Origin: Pseudomonas sp. MN1F
Lineage (GTDB): Bacteria > Pseudomonadota > Gammaproteobacteria > Pseudomonadales > Pseudomonadaceae
Reading direction: 5' to 3'
NCBI RefSeq assembly: GCF_009391885.1
Contig: NZ_VZII01000003.1
Span: forward strand, 95,545 to 159,544
Length of the DNA: 64,000 bases
A program made the position numbers and the translations under genes. Shown piece by piece: positions 43,324-53,133 of this stretch. The notes under the pieces were generated by a model. It was not told where the DNA came from, ran no database searches, and worked only from the letters and a program-made list of their open reading frames with translations. The first letter of the stretch is position 1. The number at the start of each line of letters is the position of its first letter.

Positions 43324-44665
43324 CCACAACGCCACCGGCAACGGCCAATTCCGTAAATCCCTGCGCCTCTGGCACGTGGTCATCATCGGTCTGGCGTACC
43401 TCACGCCCATGACCGTGTTCGACACTTTTGGCATCGTGTCCGGCATTACCTCGGGCCACGTCCCCAGCGCCTACCTGCTGGCCCTGGCCGGCGTCCTGTT
43501 CACCGCGGTGAGTTACGGCACGCTGGTACGCCGCTTCCCGCAGTCTGGCTCTGCCTACACCTACACCCAACGTGCCATCAACCCGCACGTGGGCTTCCTG
43601 GTCGGCTGGTCTTCGCTGCTTGACTACCTCTTGCTGCCGATGGTCAACGCATTGCTGGCCAAGCTCTACCTCTCGGCCATGTTCCCTGAGGTGCCAGCGT
43701 GGATGTGGGTGGCTGGCTTCGTCACCCTGATCAGCCTGATCAACATGCGCAGCATCAACCTGGTCGCACATTTCAACCTGCTGTTCGTGGTTGTGCAGCT
43801 GATGATCATGTCGGTGTTCATCTACCTCTGCGTACGCGGCCTGGACCAAGGCGAAGGGCTGGGGACCACCTGGAGCCTGATACCGTTCGCCGACTCGCAG
43901 ACGCAGCTCAGCGCACTGGCTGCCGGTGCAACCATCCTGTGCTTCTCGTTCCTGGGCTTCGATGCGGTCACCTGCCTGTCCGAGGAAACCAAGGATCCGG
44001 GCAAGACCATCCCGCGTGCGATCTTCCTCACTGCCCTGATCGGCGGCGCGGTGTTCATTCTGGTGTCGTACTTCATGCAGGCGTACTTCCCGACCAATGC
44101 ACGCTTCCACGACCCGGAAGCAGCACTGCCGGAAATCGCCCTGTATGTGGGTGGCAAGCTGTTCCAGTCGATCTTCATCGCCTGCACGGTGATCAACACC
44201 ATCGCCTCGGGCCTGGCTTCGCAGACCAGCGTGTCGCGCCTGCTGTACGTGATGGGCCGCGACAACGTGATCCCGAGCGGCGTGTTCGCCCGTCTGCACT
44301 CACGCTACAAGACCCCAATCGTGAACATTGCCGTGGTCGGCGTGATCGCGCTCTCGGCAATCTTCTTCGACCTGGTCACCGCCACCTCGATCATCAATTT
44401 CGGCGCGCTGGTAGCGTTCAGCTTCGTCAACCTGTCGGTGATCATCCACTGCTACCTGCGCGAGGGTAATCGCCAAGGGCTTGCCAACAAGATGAAGTAC
44501 CTGGTTCTGCCGACCCTCGGCTTCTGCATCATCGCCAAGCTCTGGCTCGACCTCAACGAGCATTCGTTGATCTTCGGCGGCCTCTGGGCACTGGCAGGGC
44601 TGCTGCATCTGGCCTGGCTGACCAAGGCCTTCCGGGTCGCGCCACCGAACTACGTCGCTGAATGA
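43313..44665 (+). CDS. puuP: Putrescine importer (APC family)
   Basis: Proton-coupled inner-membrane permease of 450 residues with about 12 hydrophobic segments. Long stretches match E. coli PuuP as I remember it ([71 protein letters not shown]). Putrescine uptake for use as carbon and nitrogen is therefore likely. It is followed after a terminator by a chemoreceptor gene on the same strand, which may sense the same or related compounds. Confidence 0.9.
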   Translation: MQHDHNATGNGQFRKSLRLWHVVIIGLAYLTPMTVFDTFGIVSGITSGHVPSAYLLALAGVLFTAVSYGTLVRRFPQSGSAYTYTQRAINPHVGFLVGWSSLLDYLLLPMVNALLAKLYLSAMFPEVPAWMWVAGFVTLISLINMRSINLVAHFNLLFVVVQLMIMSVFIYLCVRGLDQGEGLGTTWSLIPFADSQTQLSALAAGATILCFSFLGFDAVTCLSEETKDPGKTIPRAIFLTALIGGAVFILVSYFMQAYFPTNARFHDPEAALPEIALYVGGKLFQSIFIACTVINTIASGLASQTSVSRLLYVMGRDNVIPSGVFARLHSRYKTPIVNIAVVGVIALSAIFFDLVTATSIINFGALVAFSFVNLSVIIHCYLREGNRQGLANKMKYLVLPTLGFCIIAKLWLDLNEHSLIFGGLWALAGLLHLAWLTKAFRVAPPNYVAE

Positions 44666-44677
44666 CACCTGCCACCG

Positions 44678-44707
44678 ACAACGCCCGCGCCTGAACGCGG
44701 GCGTTGT
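44678..44707 (+). terminator. Terminator after puuP
   Basis: ACAACGCCCGCG and CGCGGGCGTTGT form a perfect 12-bp stem with a 6-nt loop, followed by TGTTG; 12 bp after the puuP stop. Confidence 0.75.
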
Positions 44708-44731
44708 TGTTGAACGATAAGGAAAGCCCTC

Positions 44732-46798
44732 ATGCCGCTACGTCGCCTCTCCATCCAGTGGAAGATCACCCTGCTCACCGGCCTGTGCCTGTTGGCCATC
44801 GTCGCCTTGCTGGTCGCCAGCTCACTGACCCAGTCGCGGCGTAGCGCGGTGCTGGTCAACCAGGCCAGCAGCGAAATGCTCGAACACAGCGCGCGCCTGC
44901 GCCTGCAGGCCCACGCCGAGACCCAGGCGTTGCGCATCCAGCGCTACTTCATGGACGCCTACCAGTACGGCAACGGCTTCGCCCGCCTGGTACAGGTGCT
45001 CAAGGCCAAGGGCGGCAGTGACCTGCGCGCCGAGCTGACCCGCCAGGCCTACACCAGCCTGGCCGGCAACCCGGACGTGATCGGCCTGTACCTGGTGTTC
45101 CAGCCCAATGCGCTGGACCACCAGGACAATCAGTTCATTGGCCAGGAGACCCGCGGCAGCAACGACAGCGGACGTTTCTCGCTGTACTGGTCGCAACCCC
45201 GGCCGGGCCCCCTGGAGCTGGAAGCGATGCCCGAGTCGATGCTGGGCGACAACAGCCCCGGCACCAATGGCCAGGCCAAGAACCGTTGGCTGACCTGCCC
45301 ACAGGAAACCGCCAGGGCCTGTGCACTCGAGCCTTACCTCGACGAAGTCAATGGCCACCAGGTGCTGATGACCAGCATCGCCCTGCCCCTGCTGGAAAAC
45401 GGCAAGGTCGTGGGCGTGGTCGGCCTGGATATCGGCCTGGATAACCTCCAGCAACTGAGCCTGGATGGCCGCCAGGAGCTTTTCGATGGCCAGGGCCAGG
45501 TCAGCATCGTCAGCGCTGCCGGCCTGCTCGCCGGGCATAGCCGTGACGCCAGCCAGCTGGGCCAGGCGCTGGACAAGGAAATGGAGCGGGGCCTGCTGCG
45601 CGTGGCACGGCCGTTTGCGCCAATTCCTGACGCCAGCCCCTGGCAGGTGCAACTGGAGTTGCCTGAGGCGGTGCTGCAAGCGCCAGCCCTGGCCCTCAAC
45701 CAGCGCCTGGACAGCCACAACCAGAGCGCCAACCTGACCAGCCTGCTGATCGGCCTGGGCGCTGCAATCATTGGCCTACTGTTGGTCTGGCTGACCGCCC
45801 GCGGTGTTACCCGGCCAATCCTCGCCGTGGCTGCCCGCCTGGAAGACATCGCCAGCGGCGAAGGTGACCTGACCCGTCGCTTGGACTACGCTCGCCAGGA
45901 CGAACTGGGCCAGCTGACAGGCTGGTTCAACCGCTTCCTCGACAAGCTGCAGCCGGTGATCGCCCAGGTCAAAGGCTCGCTGCTCGAAGCCCGCGGTACC
46001 GCCGACCAGTCTGCTGCCATCGCCAGCCAGACCAGCAATGGCATGCAGCAGCAGCAACGGGAAATCGAACAGGTCGCCACCGCCGCCAACGAAATGAGCG
46101 CCACCGCCCAGGATGTCGCCCACAACGCCGCCCAGGCGGCCCAGGCCGCACGCGGCGCCGATCAGGCCAGCCGCGAGGGCTTGCAACTGATCGCCAGCAC
46201 CCGCCAGACCATCGACCAGCTGGCAACCGGCATGGACACCGCCATGGACGAGGCCCGTGCGCTGGAGCAGCGCAGCGAGCAGATCGGCTCGGTGCTCGAG
46301 GTGATCCGCGCAATTGCCGAGCAGACCAACCTGCTGGCCCTCAACGCCGCCATCGAAGCCGCACGCGCAGGCGAAGCCGGGCGTGGTTTCGCCGTGGTCG
46401 CCGACGAAGTGCGCAGCCTGGCCCAGCGCACCCAGGTGTCGGTGGAAGAGATTCGCCAAGTGATCGAAGGGCTGCAGCAAGGCACTCAGGACGTAGTCGG
46501 TGCCATGCATGAAGGCCAGCGCCAGGCCCAGGCCAGCGCCACGCGCATGGAGCAGGCGCTACCCGCGCTGGAGCGCATCGGCGAGGCTGTGGCGGTGATC
46601 AGCGACATGAACCTGCAGATTGCCTCGGCGGCCGAGGAGCAGAGCGCGGTGGCCGAGGAGGTGAACCGCAACGTGGCCGGGATTCGCGACGTGACCGAGT
46701 CGCTGTCGGGCCAGGCCGATGAATCGGCACGCATCAGCCAGGCACTCAATCGACTGGCCAACCAACAGCAGGCATTGATGGAACAGTTTCGCGTCTAG
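44732..46798 (+). CDS. Methyl-accepting chemotaxis protein with periplasmic sensor, probable polyamine receptor
   Basis: Transmembrane chemoreceptor of 688 residues: TM1 at about 10-30, a 310-residue periplasmic sensor (dCache size), TM2 at about 340-362, HAMP at 365-415, then the signalling hairpin with the invariant tip [32 protein letters not shown]. The position next to puuP matches the P. putida polyamine receptor McpU (KT2440 PP1228, from memory), so putrescine-type ligands are a reasonable guess. I could not verify ligand residues. AAGGAAAG precedes the ATG. Confidence 0.9.
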   Translation: MPLRRLSIQWKITLLTGLCLLAIVALLVASSLTQSRRSAVLVNQASSEMLEHSARLRLQAHAETQALRIQRYFMDAYQYGNGFARLVQVLKAKGGSDLRAELTRQAYTSLAGNPDVIGLYLVFQPNALDHQDNQFIGQETRGSNDSGRFSLYWSQPRPGPLELEAMPESMLGDNSPGTNGQAKNRWLTCPQETARACALEPYLDEVNGHQVLMTSIALPLLENGKVVGVVGLDIGLDNLQQLSLDGRQELFDGQGQVSIVSAAGLLAGHSRDASQLGQALDKEMERGLLRVARPFAPIPDASPWQVQLELPEAVLQAPALALNQRLDSHNQSANLTSLLIGLGAAIIGLLLVWLTARGVTRPILAVAARLEDIASGEGDLTRRLDYARQDELGQLTGWFNRFLDKLQPVIAQVKGSLLEARGTADQSAAIASQTSNGMQQQQREIEQVATAANEMSATAQDVAHNAAQAAQAARGADQASREGLQLIASTRQTIDQLATGMDTAMDEARALEQRSEQIGSVLEVIRAIAEQTNLLALNAAIEAARAGEAGRGFAVVADEVRSLAQRTQVSVEEIRQVIEGLQQGTQDVVGAMHEGQRQAQASATRMEQALPALERIGEAVAVISDMNLQIASAAEEQSAVAEEVNRNVAGIRDVTESLSGQADESARISQALNRLANQQQALMEQFRV

Positions 46799-46805
46799 CC
46801 TGTAA

Positions 46806-46852
46806 GGGCTCATCGCGGCGGTTCGGCGCCCCGACACGCCCGCGATGAGCCC
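46806..46852 (+). terminator. Long hairpin after the chemoreceptor gene
   Basis: GGGCTCATCGCGG and CCGCGATGAGCCC enclose a 21-nt loop that has its own inner GGCGCC dyad. It begins 7 bp after the stop. No T-run; a terminator or repetitive extragenic element. Confidence 0.6.
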
Positions 46853-46896
46853 AGCACAGCCAACACAGCAACATCGTTATCTACCGAGCAAAACAC

Positions 46897-47856
46897 ATGC
46901 AAACCGCAACCCGATCTTCCTTCTTCGATATCACCAGCGAACAGGGCCTGTTACGCACCTCGATTGCCGTCACCCTGTTCATCGCTACCATCGGCATCGG
47001 CTTCGGCCTGGCCTCCGGCTCGTTCTCGATCGTCTTCGACGGCGTCTATTCGCTGGTCGACGCCAGCATGAGCGGCCTGTCGCTGGTGGTGGTCAAACTG
47101 ATCACCTCGCACGCCACCAGCCTGCAACTCTCGCGCAAACTGCGCGAGCGCTTCACCATGGGTTTCTGGCACCTGGAACCGATGGTCCTGGCACTCAATG
47201 GCATCCTGCTCAGCGGCGTCGCCATCTACGCGCTGATCAACGCTGTCAGCAGCCTGCTGCAAGGCGGCCGCCACCTGGAGTTCGGCATTGCCATGGTCTA
47301 TGCGCTGCTGACCGTGATCGCCTGCGCGACCATCGCCGTGGTCGAGAACCGCGCCAACCGCAAGCTGAAGTCGGACTTCGTGCGCATGGACGTCAAAGGC
47401 TGGGTGATGTCCGCGAGCATCACTGCCGCCCTGTTGATCGCCTTCTGCTTCGGCTACGCAGTGCAGGGCACGCAATGGGAGTGGGTATCGCCGTACATCG
47501 ACCCGGCGGTGCTGGCACTGGTCTGCCTGGTGATCATTCCGCTCCCCCTGTCGGTGGTGCGCCAGGCGCTGTCGGAGATCTTCCTGGTGACACCCGGCGA
47601 CCTCAAGTTGCATGTCGACACCGTCGCCCGACAGTTCGTCGCCAGGCACGGCTTGAAGTCCTACAAGGCCTACGTGGCCAAGGTCGGGCGCTCACGCGAG
47701 ATCGAACTCTATTTCATCGTGCCGGCGGACATGCCGCCACGCTCGATCACCGAATGGGATGCCTTGCGTGACGAGGTCGGTGAGGCCGTCGGCGGCGAAG
47801 GCCCGGATCGCTGGATCACCGTGGTGTTCACCGGCGACCCGGCCTGGGCGGAATAA
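46897..47856 (+). CDS. Cation diffusion facilitator family transporter
   Basis: Membrane protein of 319 residues with five to six hydrophobic segments and a C-terminal cytoplasmic domain, of the CDF family. The TM2 signature FDGVYSLVDASMSGLSLVV carries the D-x3-[ST] pattern, where metal-transporting members have H/D-x-x-x-D ligands; here D and D are four apart (DGVYSLVD). TM5 lacks the classical HxxxD (DVKGWVMSASITAALL), so the metal specificity or even metal transport is uncertain. Convergent with the TolC gene, 9 bp apart. Confidence 0.8.
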   Translation: MQTATRSSFFDITSEQGLLRTSIAVTLFIATIGIGFGLASGSFSIVFDGVYSLVDASMSGLSLVVVKLITSHATSLQLSRKLRERFTMGFWHLEPMVLALNGILLSGVAIYALINAVSSLLQGGRHLEFGIAMVYALLTVIACATIAVVENRANRKLKSDFVRMDVKGWVMSASITAALLIAFCFGYAVQGTQWEWVSPYIDPAVLALVCLVIIPLPLSVVRQALSEIFLVTPGDLKLHVDTVARQFVARHGLKSYKAYVAKVGRSREIELYFIVPADMPPRSITEWDALRDEVGEAVGGEGPDRWITVVFTGDPAWAE

Positions 47857-47865
47857 CCCCCCGCG

Positions 47866-49221
47866 TTAGTACTCGCGGCCGTCCAGCTGGCCGAGGTCAG
47901 CAGCCAGTTGCAGGCGTGCGGTGTACCACTCGACCACCGACGCGACCCGCCGTTGCTGCGCGTTGGCCAGATCGTTCTGGGCATTGAGCAGCTCGATGAT
48001 GCTGCCGACCCCGGCCTTGTACCGCCCCAGCGCCACCCGGTGCGACTGACTGGCACTGGCGACCAGCCGGCGGCTGATGACCAGCGCCTGGGTACGTGCC
48101 TCCAGGGACTGGCGGCTGCGCCAGACGCTCAGCGCGATGGCACGCTGCGCACCGTACAGATCCTGCTCCCGCGCCGCCGCTTCCGCCTCGGCTGCGCGGG
48201 TCCGGCGGCGGGCCAGAAAGCCGTCGAAGATCGGCACGCTGACCTGCACGCCCACGGTCCAGGTTTCGATCTGCTGCCGCGAGGCCACCTGTTCGACCGG
48301 CGTATCCTCATGCCGGTAGTCGCTGTACAGCGAGATCGTCGGCCGCCCCTGGGCCCGCTCCGCCTCAGCCTTGGCCAGGCTGGAGGCCCATTGGGCACGA
48401 GCGCTGTCCACTGAAGGGTGGGCCTGCCGGGCCTGCTCCATCAACGCATCGACACTTTGCATGAAGCCTGCTTCCTGGCCTTGTGGCTCGTCCAGCGCCT
48501 CCAGGCGCAGGGGTGCGGAAGGCGACAGGTTCAAGGCACTGGCCAGCGCACCGCTGGCAATGGCCAGGTCACCCTCGGCCAACACCCGCTCCAGCTGCGC
48601 CTGCTCGAAGGTGGTCTGTGCCTGCAGGCGATCGGCGCGCTCCCCTGCCCCGGCCTGGTGCTTGGCGGTGGTCACCCGCAAGCTGTCGTCGGCCAGCGCC
48701 TCGATACTGCGCCGGGCCTCGAGCAAGGCGCTGCTGGCCTGCACCTGGTAGAACGCCTTGCTGGTGCCGAGTACCACCTGCTGGATCTTTTCCACCCGAC
48801 TGCTGCTGGCCGCATTGAGCAACTGGCGGGCGCTTTCCACCCTGGCGTCCCGCAGACCGAAGTCGTACAGCACCCAGTTGAGGCTCAGCCCATAGCCGCT
48901 GGTCCGGGCATCGAGGCTGGAGTTGGCTTCGGGAAAACCGTCATAGCGCGTTTTGCGGTTGGCGCGGCCAGTGTTCGCCTGCCCCTGCAAGGTCGGCCAG
49001 TAGGCCGAGCGTTCGGCCTCCATGCTGGCCTGGTTGCTCAACTCCGTTCGCCAGGCGGCCTGCAGCTCGGGGTCGGCGCACAAGGCCATGGCCACGGCGC
49101 GGGACAAAGACAGCGGCTGGTCGGCAGGCCATGCTCCGGGGCAGGCTTGCAAGGGCTGTGCGGCCTGGCCCTGAAGGCCGCACAGGCAAAGCACCATGGC
49201 CAGCATTGCGCGGCGCTTCAT
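47866..49221 (-). CDS. TolC-family outer membrane channel protein
   Basis: Outer-membrane efflux/secretion protein of 451 residues: signal peptide MKRRAMLAMVLCLCGLQGQA, then two OEP repeats with long helical coils (ASVLDARTSGYGLSLNWVLYDFGLRDARVE region; RYKAGVGSIIELLNAQNDLANAQQ). The ATG overlaps the ABC transporter stop (ATGA). It is the third gene of a type I secretion operon and should complete the tripartite channel for the double-glycine peptide encoded at 52838. Confidence 0.9.
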   Translation of the reverse strand: MKRRAMLAMVLCLCGLQGQAAQPLQACPGAWPADQPLSLSRAVAMALCADPELQAAWRTELSNQASMEAERSAYWPTLQGQANTGRANRKTRYDGFPEANSSLDARTSGYGLSLNWVLYDFGLRDARVESARQLLNAASSSRVEKIQQVVLGTSKAFYQVQASSALLEARRSIEALADDSLRVTTAKHQAGAGERADRLQAQTTFEQAQLERVLAEGDLAIASGALASALNLSPSAPLRLEALDEPQGQEAGFMQSVDALMEQARQAHPSVDSARAQWASSLAKAEAERAQGRPTISLYSDYRHEDTPVEQVASRQQIETWTVGVQVSVPIFDGFLARRRTRAAEAEAAAREQDLYGAQRAIALSVWRSRQSLEARTQALVISRRLVASASQSHRVALGRYKAGVGSIIELLNAQNDLANAQQRRVASVVEWYTARLQLAADLGQLDGREY

Positions 49222-51323
49222 GATGCGCTCGCCACCCGCCCGTCGAGCAGCGCCACCACCCGCTGGGCCGAGCGAATGGTATCCGGCCGATGGGCGACGA
49301 TCACGCGGGTTATGTGCAGCGCTTCCAGCGCCTGGTTGACTGCCGCCTCGCGCTGGATGTCCAGGTGGCTGGTGGCTTCGTCGAGGAACAGCAGCTTCGG
49401 GCGCCGGTACAGTGCGCGGGCCAACAGGATACGCTGCTTCTGCCCGCCGGAGAGGACTGCGCCCATGTCGCCGACCAGCGTGTTGTAGGCCATCGGCATG
49501 CGCGCGATGTCGTCATGCACGGCAGCCAGGCGTGCACACTGCTCGATCCAGGCCGGGTCGGCGTCATTGGCGAAGAAGCTGATGTTGTCGGCGATGGAAC
49601 CGGCAAACAGTACGTCGTCCTGCAGCACGGTGGCGCTGATCCGGCGCAGGCGGTCTATCGAGCGGGCGTCGATGGGCTCGCCATCGAGCAGTACCTGCCC
49701 CTCCACCGGTGCGAGGATGCCCAGCATCACGTTCAGCAGCGTACTTTTGCCGCAACCTGAAGGGCCGACGATGGCCAGCGACTCACCCGGTTCGATCACC
49801 AGCGAAACACCGTCCAACACCCACGGTTCGTAGGCGTTATAGCGGAACCTCAGCTGGCGCACTTCCAGGCGCGGCACAGGCCCTGCGTCTGCCTCCGGCA
49901 ATGGCGGCGACTGCGGTTCGGCGGCCTCCAGCACAATGTCGGACAGGCGCTCACCATGCAGGCGCAGCATCACGACGTCGACCAGCTTGTCGATCAGCCC
50001 GGACACGCGGCTGTTGAACTGGTCCTTGTAGGCACTGAAAGCGATCAGCATGCCGGCGCTGAACGCACCGTCCATCACCTGCCGGGCGCCCAGCCAGATC
50101 ACCAGCAGGGTCACCAGGCCGAACAGCAAACCGTTGAAGGCGCGGTACAGCAGTTGCAGCTTCTGCGGCCGCAACCCGGCATTGATCTCGTCGATCAACA
50201 GGCCACTCCAAGTCGTCGCGCGCTGCTCCTGATGGGCGAACAGCTTCAGCGTGCGCACGCCGCGCATGGTTTCGAGAAAATGGCTCTGCTGCCTGGCTGC
50301 ATGCACCAGTTCATCTTCGCTGGCCCGTCGCAGCGGCCCGAACCAGGCCCAGCGCGCCAACCCGTAGAGCACCATGGCAAACACCGCAATGAAGGCCAAG
50401 GGCGGGCTGTAGAGAAACATCAGGACCAGCGTGACCACGGTCATCAGGCCATCGAGCAGGGCTTCGATGAACGAGGTGGTGAGGGTGCGCTGGATCGCCT
50501 TGAGCGAACCGAAGCGAGAAATGATATCGCCCAGATGCCGCCGCTCGAAGAACGCCACCGGCAGGCGCACCAAGTGGTTGAAGACATTGATCTGCCATTG
50601 GCTGCCGAGCAGCGTACCCAGGTACATCAAGGCCCACGAACGCCCCAGCGACAGCACCTGCTGGGCCAGCAACATCAGGCCGAAGCCGATGGCCAGCACC
50701 GCCAGCAGGTCGCGATCGGCACTGACCAGCACTTTATCGATCACCGTCTGCATGAAGAACGGCGCCAGCACCGTGCACAGCTCCAACGCCAGGCCCAGCG
50801 CCAGTACCTGGATGAACACACCGCCAAATCCCTCGACCTTGCCCAGCAAACGCCGCAGGGACAGCCGCGTCTTCACCTCGCCCGGCTGGAAATCGCTGTG
50901 AGGCCATAGCTCAAGGGCGACGCCAGTGAAGGCCCTGGAGACCTCTTCGAGGCCAAGCTTGCGTACCCCGCGTGCCGGGTCATGGATGACCACGCCACGC
51001 GGGCCGACCTCCTTGAGCACCACGAAGTGGTTGAACTCCCAGTGCAGTATGCAAGGCAGACGCAATTGCGCCAGTGCCTCCAACTCCAGACGCAGCGGTC
51101 GCGTGGCGAGGCCCAGCTGGCCGGCCATGGCCATCAGTTGCTTGAGCGTGGCCCCCTTCATGGAAGGCGCGAGCTTCTGGCGCAGGGCCTGCATGTCGTG
51201 CACCTGGCCATGATAGGCGGCAACCATCGCCAGGCAGGCCTGGCCACATTCGGCAGCCTCGACCTGCAGCATCACAGGCAGCTTGCGGCCGATGCCGAAG
51301 CTCAGGGAATGGTACAGGCTCAC
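49218..51323 (-). CDS. Peptidase-containing ABC exporter (C39 bacteriocin type)
   Basis: Protein of 701 residues from the GTG at 51323, which overlaps the HlyD stop (GTGA) and follows AGGAAAACGC. Domains: C39 cysteine peptidase 1-150 with catalytic C26 in QVEAAECGQACLAM, His in FNHFVVLKEV and Asp in VIHDPARG; six membrane helices 165-440; ATPase 480-690 with Walker A GPSGCGKST, signature LSGGQKQ and Walker B LLFLDEAT. All catalytic residues are present, so it should cut double-glycine leaders and export the core peptide. The candidate substrate is encoded divergently at 52838. Confidence 0.94.
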   Translation of the reverse strand: MSLYHSLSFGIGRKLPVMLQVEAAECGQACLAMVAAYHGQVHDMQALRQKLAPSMKGATLKQLMAMAGQLGLATRPLRLELEALAQLRLPCILHWEFNHFVVLKEVGPRGVVIHDPARGVRKLGLEEVSRAFTGVALELWPHSDFQPGEVKTRLSLRRLLGKVEGFGGVFIQVLALGLALELCTVLAPFFMQTVIDKVLVSADRDLLAVLAIGFGLMLLAQQVLSLGRSWALMYLGTLLGSQWQINVFNHLVRLPVAFFERRHLGDIISRFGSLKAIQRTLTTSFIEALLDGLMTVVTLVLMFLYSPPLAFIAVFAMVLYGLARWAWFGPLRRASEDELVHAARQQSHFLETMRGVRTLKLFAHQEQRATTWSGLLIDEINAGLRPQKLQLLYRAFNGLLFGLVTLLVIWLGARQVMDGAFSAGMLIAFSAYKDQFNSRVSGLIDKLVDVVMLRLHGERLSDIVLEAAEPQSPPLPEADAGPVPRLEVRQLRFRYNAYEPWVLDGVSLVIEPGESLAIVGPSGCGKSTLLNVMLGILAPVEGQVLLDGEPIDARSIDRLRRISATVLQDDVLFAGSIADNISFFANDADPAWIEQCARLAAVHDDIARMPMAYNTLVGDMGAVLSGGQKQRILLARALYRRPKLLFLDEATSHLDIQREAAVNQALEALHITRVIVAHRPDTIRSAQRVVALLDGRVASAS

Positions 51324-52576
51324 AAGCGTTTTCCTATGCCGCGCAGGGGCTCGAGCAACCATTCGTACAGCGGCAGCTCCTCCAGCATGATGTCTGCGTC
51401 CAGCTGCATGCCGGAACGCAGGGGTTCTTCACCGCCGCGGGCGAACAGGCTTTGTCGCTCCAGCGTGACCTTGACCCGATACAGCGGCCCTTGTTCACGC
51501 AACGCCTCGGAGGGCACGCCAACGCTCATCACCTCGTCAGCCGGCATGGCGCTGCGGGAAACCGACGCCACGGTACCGCGGGCCAGGCCAAAATGCTGGT
51601 AGGGGAAGGCCTGGTAGCGCAGCAGCACGACATTCCCTGGCCGCACGAAGCCGGCCGAGCGGCTGGGCACATGGAGCTCCGCGTACAGGCTGCTGTCCTG
51701 CGGCACCAGGCTAAGCAGCGGGCGACCGGTATCGGCGCGCGCACCGTTGACCACGCCTAACGCCGCCACCTCCCCGGCCACCGGGGCGGTGATCATCACT
51801 TGGCGCTTGACCTCGCTTTCCAGCAGGCTGCTCTGACTTTCCAGCAACCGGCGCTGCAGCTCCGCCATCTGCTTGGTCTGCTTGTAAGGCAATTCGGCAA
51901 GTTCGGCGCGCAACCCGGCGCTTTCGTTGCGCAGGGCCAGCAGTGAGCGGTTCAGTTCTTCGGCGCGAAGGCGCATTTCCAGCACGGCATCCTGACGGGC
52001 CTGGAGCAGGTCACGGGAAACGAAGTCCTGACGTTGCAGCTCAGCGTAGCGTTCGGCGATTCCCTGGGCCAGTGCCAGGCGCTGGCGAGTCAGGGCAATC
52101 TGCGCGGCGACTTTTTCCTGTTCACCTTCCAGCATGCCGAGGCGACGGGTCTTGCCCTCACGTTCTTGCTGGTGAAGCACGCGGGTTTCGTCAATTTCGT
52201 CGGCCAGGCTGTTGTTGCGCCGGGCAAGGAGGCGGCTGATGGCATCCTGGTTGGCAGCTGCCTCACCGTTGCGAGTGTCACTGGCCAGGGTCAACAGGAC
52301 CTGTCCCGCATTGACGTGCTCGCCATCGCTGATCCGAAGGTCCTGCACCACCCCAATCTGCGGGGCGAAGACCTTGATCACCCCGGCTTCGGGCACCAGC
52401 ACGCCGCTCACGGCTTCACGCCGCGTGTAGCTGGCAAAGGTGATGAACAGGCTTAAGGCGATGCAGAACAGCAGCGCACAGGCGCTGGCGATGCGCAAGG
52501 AGGGTGGCGATATCAATATCACGCTGCCCAGGTCGTTGTGTGCCCCTGATTGCAGTGCTTCCTTACGAAATAGCAT
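51320..52576 (-). CDS. HlyD-family periplasmic adaptor of the type I exporter
   Basis: Membrane fusion protein of 418 residues from the ATG at 52576 (MLFRKEALQSG); the in-frame TTG at 52618 is less likely. One N-terminal membrane anchor (ASACALLFCIALSLFITFASYTRREAV), a lipoyl-like half, a long coiled coil (about 130-250) and a second lipoyl/beta-barrel half (GEVAALGVVNGARADTGRPLLSLVP). This is the CvaA-like layout of microcin exporters. First gene of the operon; its promoter lies in the 260 bp shared with the precursor peptide gene. Confidence 0.9.
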   Translation of the reverse strand: MLFRKEALQSGAHNDLGSVILISPPSLRIASACALLFCIALSLFITFASYTRREAVSGVLVPEAGVIKVFAPQIGVVQDLRISDGEHVNAGQVLLTLASDTRNGEAAANQDAISRLLARRNNSLADEIDETRVLHQQEREGKTRRLGMLEGEQEKVAAQIALTRQRLALAQGIAERYAELQRQDFVSRDLLQARQDAVLEMRLRAEELNRSLLALRNESAGLRAELAELPYKQTKQMAELQRRLLESQSSLLESEVKRQVMITAPVAGEVAALGVVNGARADTGRPLLSLVPQDSSLYAELHVPSRSAGFVRPGNVVLLRYQAFPYQHFGLARGTVASVSRSAMPADEVMSVGVPSEALREQGPLYRVKVTLERQSLFARGGEEPLRSGMQLDADIMLEELPLYEWLLEPLRGIGKRL

Positions 52577-52837
52577 TCCCTGGCCTACTACTGGCAGTTG
52601 CGAAATCGCCCGCAGCAAGTCCGGCTTCGGGCTAGGCCAGACTAATCAAGCCAGTCACACCGGGCACTAGTACAGATGCACTAGTGCGCGACACAGCGAG
52701 AACCGCATCACATTGTGGCAATAGGACACTAGGTCACCCGTGCTATTGCTTCAAGCGGCGGCCCCTTCACATGATTTGCCAGGTCCGGTGAACGCTTTGC
52801 CGGTGACGGAACAACACAACTTGAAGAGGACTCATCC

Positions 52838-53026
52838 ATGAATACCGAACTTGAAAACCTGCGCACACTCGACGATGACGAACTGGAACAGGTCAGTGGA
52901 GGCATTTCAGCTTTTGGCTACCACGCCGGGGCCAGCGTCGTTAACTATGGCCAAGGCCCGACCCTGCATGTGAGCTGGGGCAGTAACAGCGGCAAGTACA
53001 ACTTTTTCGAACTGAAGCTGTGCTGA
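52838..53026 (+). CDS. Double-glycine leader peptide, candidate class II microcin precursor
   Basis: Peptide of 62 residues with a good ribosome site (GAAGAGGA, nine bases). Residues 1-22 are a textbook double-glycine leader: L-R-T-L-D-D-D-E-L-E-Q-V-S-G-G, with the hydrophobic positions at -4, -7, -12 and -15 kept. Cutting after G22 would release a 40-residue core starting ISAFGYHAGASVV and ending FFELKLC, small, Gly/Ser/aromatic-rich, with one C-terminal cysteine. It is divergent from the HlyD/C39-ABC/TolC operon. No immunity or modification gene is adjacent. Toxin, signal or other secreted peptide cannot be decided from sequence. Confidence 0.82.
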   Translation: MNTELENLRTLDDDELEQVSGGISAFGYHAGASVVNYGQGPTLHVSWGSNSGKYNFFELKLC

Positions 53027-53086
53027 TTGGCCAGGTCCGCCGCCCTTGAGGAGGTGGCCTTTTGCCGTTCTTGAAGGCCCGGAACG

Positions 53087-53122
53087 ACAAAGCCCGCGAC
53101 CATTGCTGGTTGCGGGCTTTGT
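53087..53122. terminator. Bidirectional terminator between peptide gene and tRNA-Lys remnant
   Basis: ACAAAGCCCGC and GCGGGCTTTGT form a perfect 11-bp stem with a 14-nt loop (inner GAC/GTT pairing). It serves the peptide gene on the plus strand and was the terminator of the tRNA-Lys gene on the minus strand. Confidence 0.82.
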
Positions 53123-53133
53123 GTTACTGCATA

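Noticed and set aside
48418..49488. 356-codon plus-strand frame opposite the TolC gene
   Set aside because: Antisense shadow of a clear signal-peptide-bearing TolC protein; no start signal.
51324..51362. ABC exporter start at the ATG at 51362
   Set aside because: It would overlap the HlyD gene by 43 bp without a ribosome site; the GTG at 51323 has AGGAAAAC upstream and a GTGA overlap with the HlyD stop.
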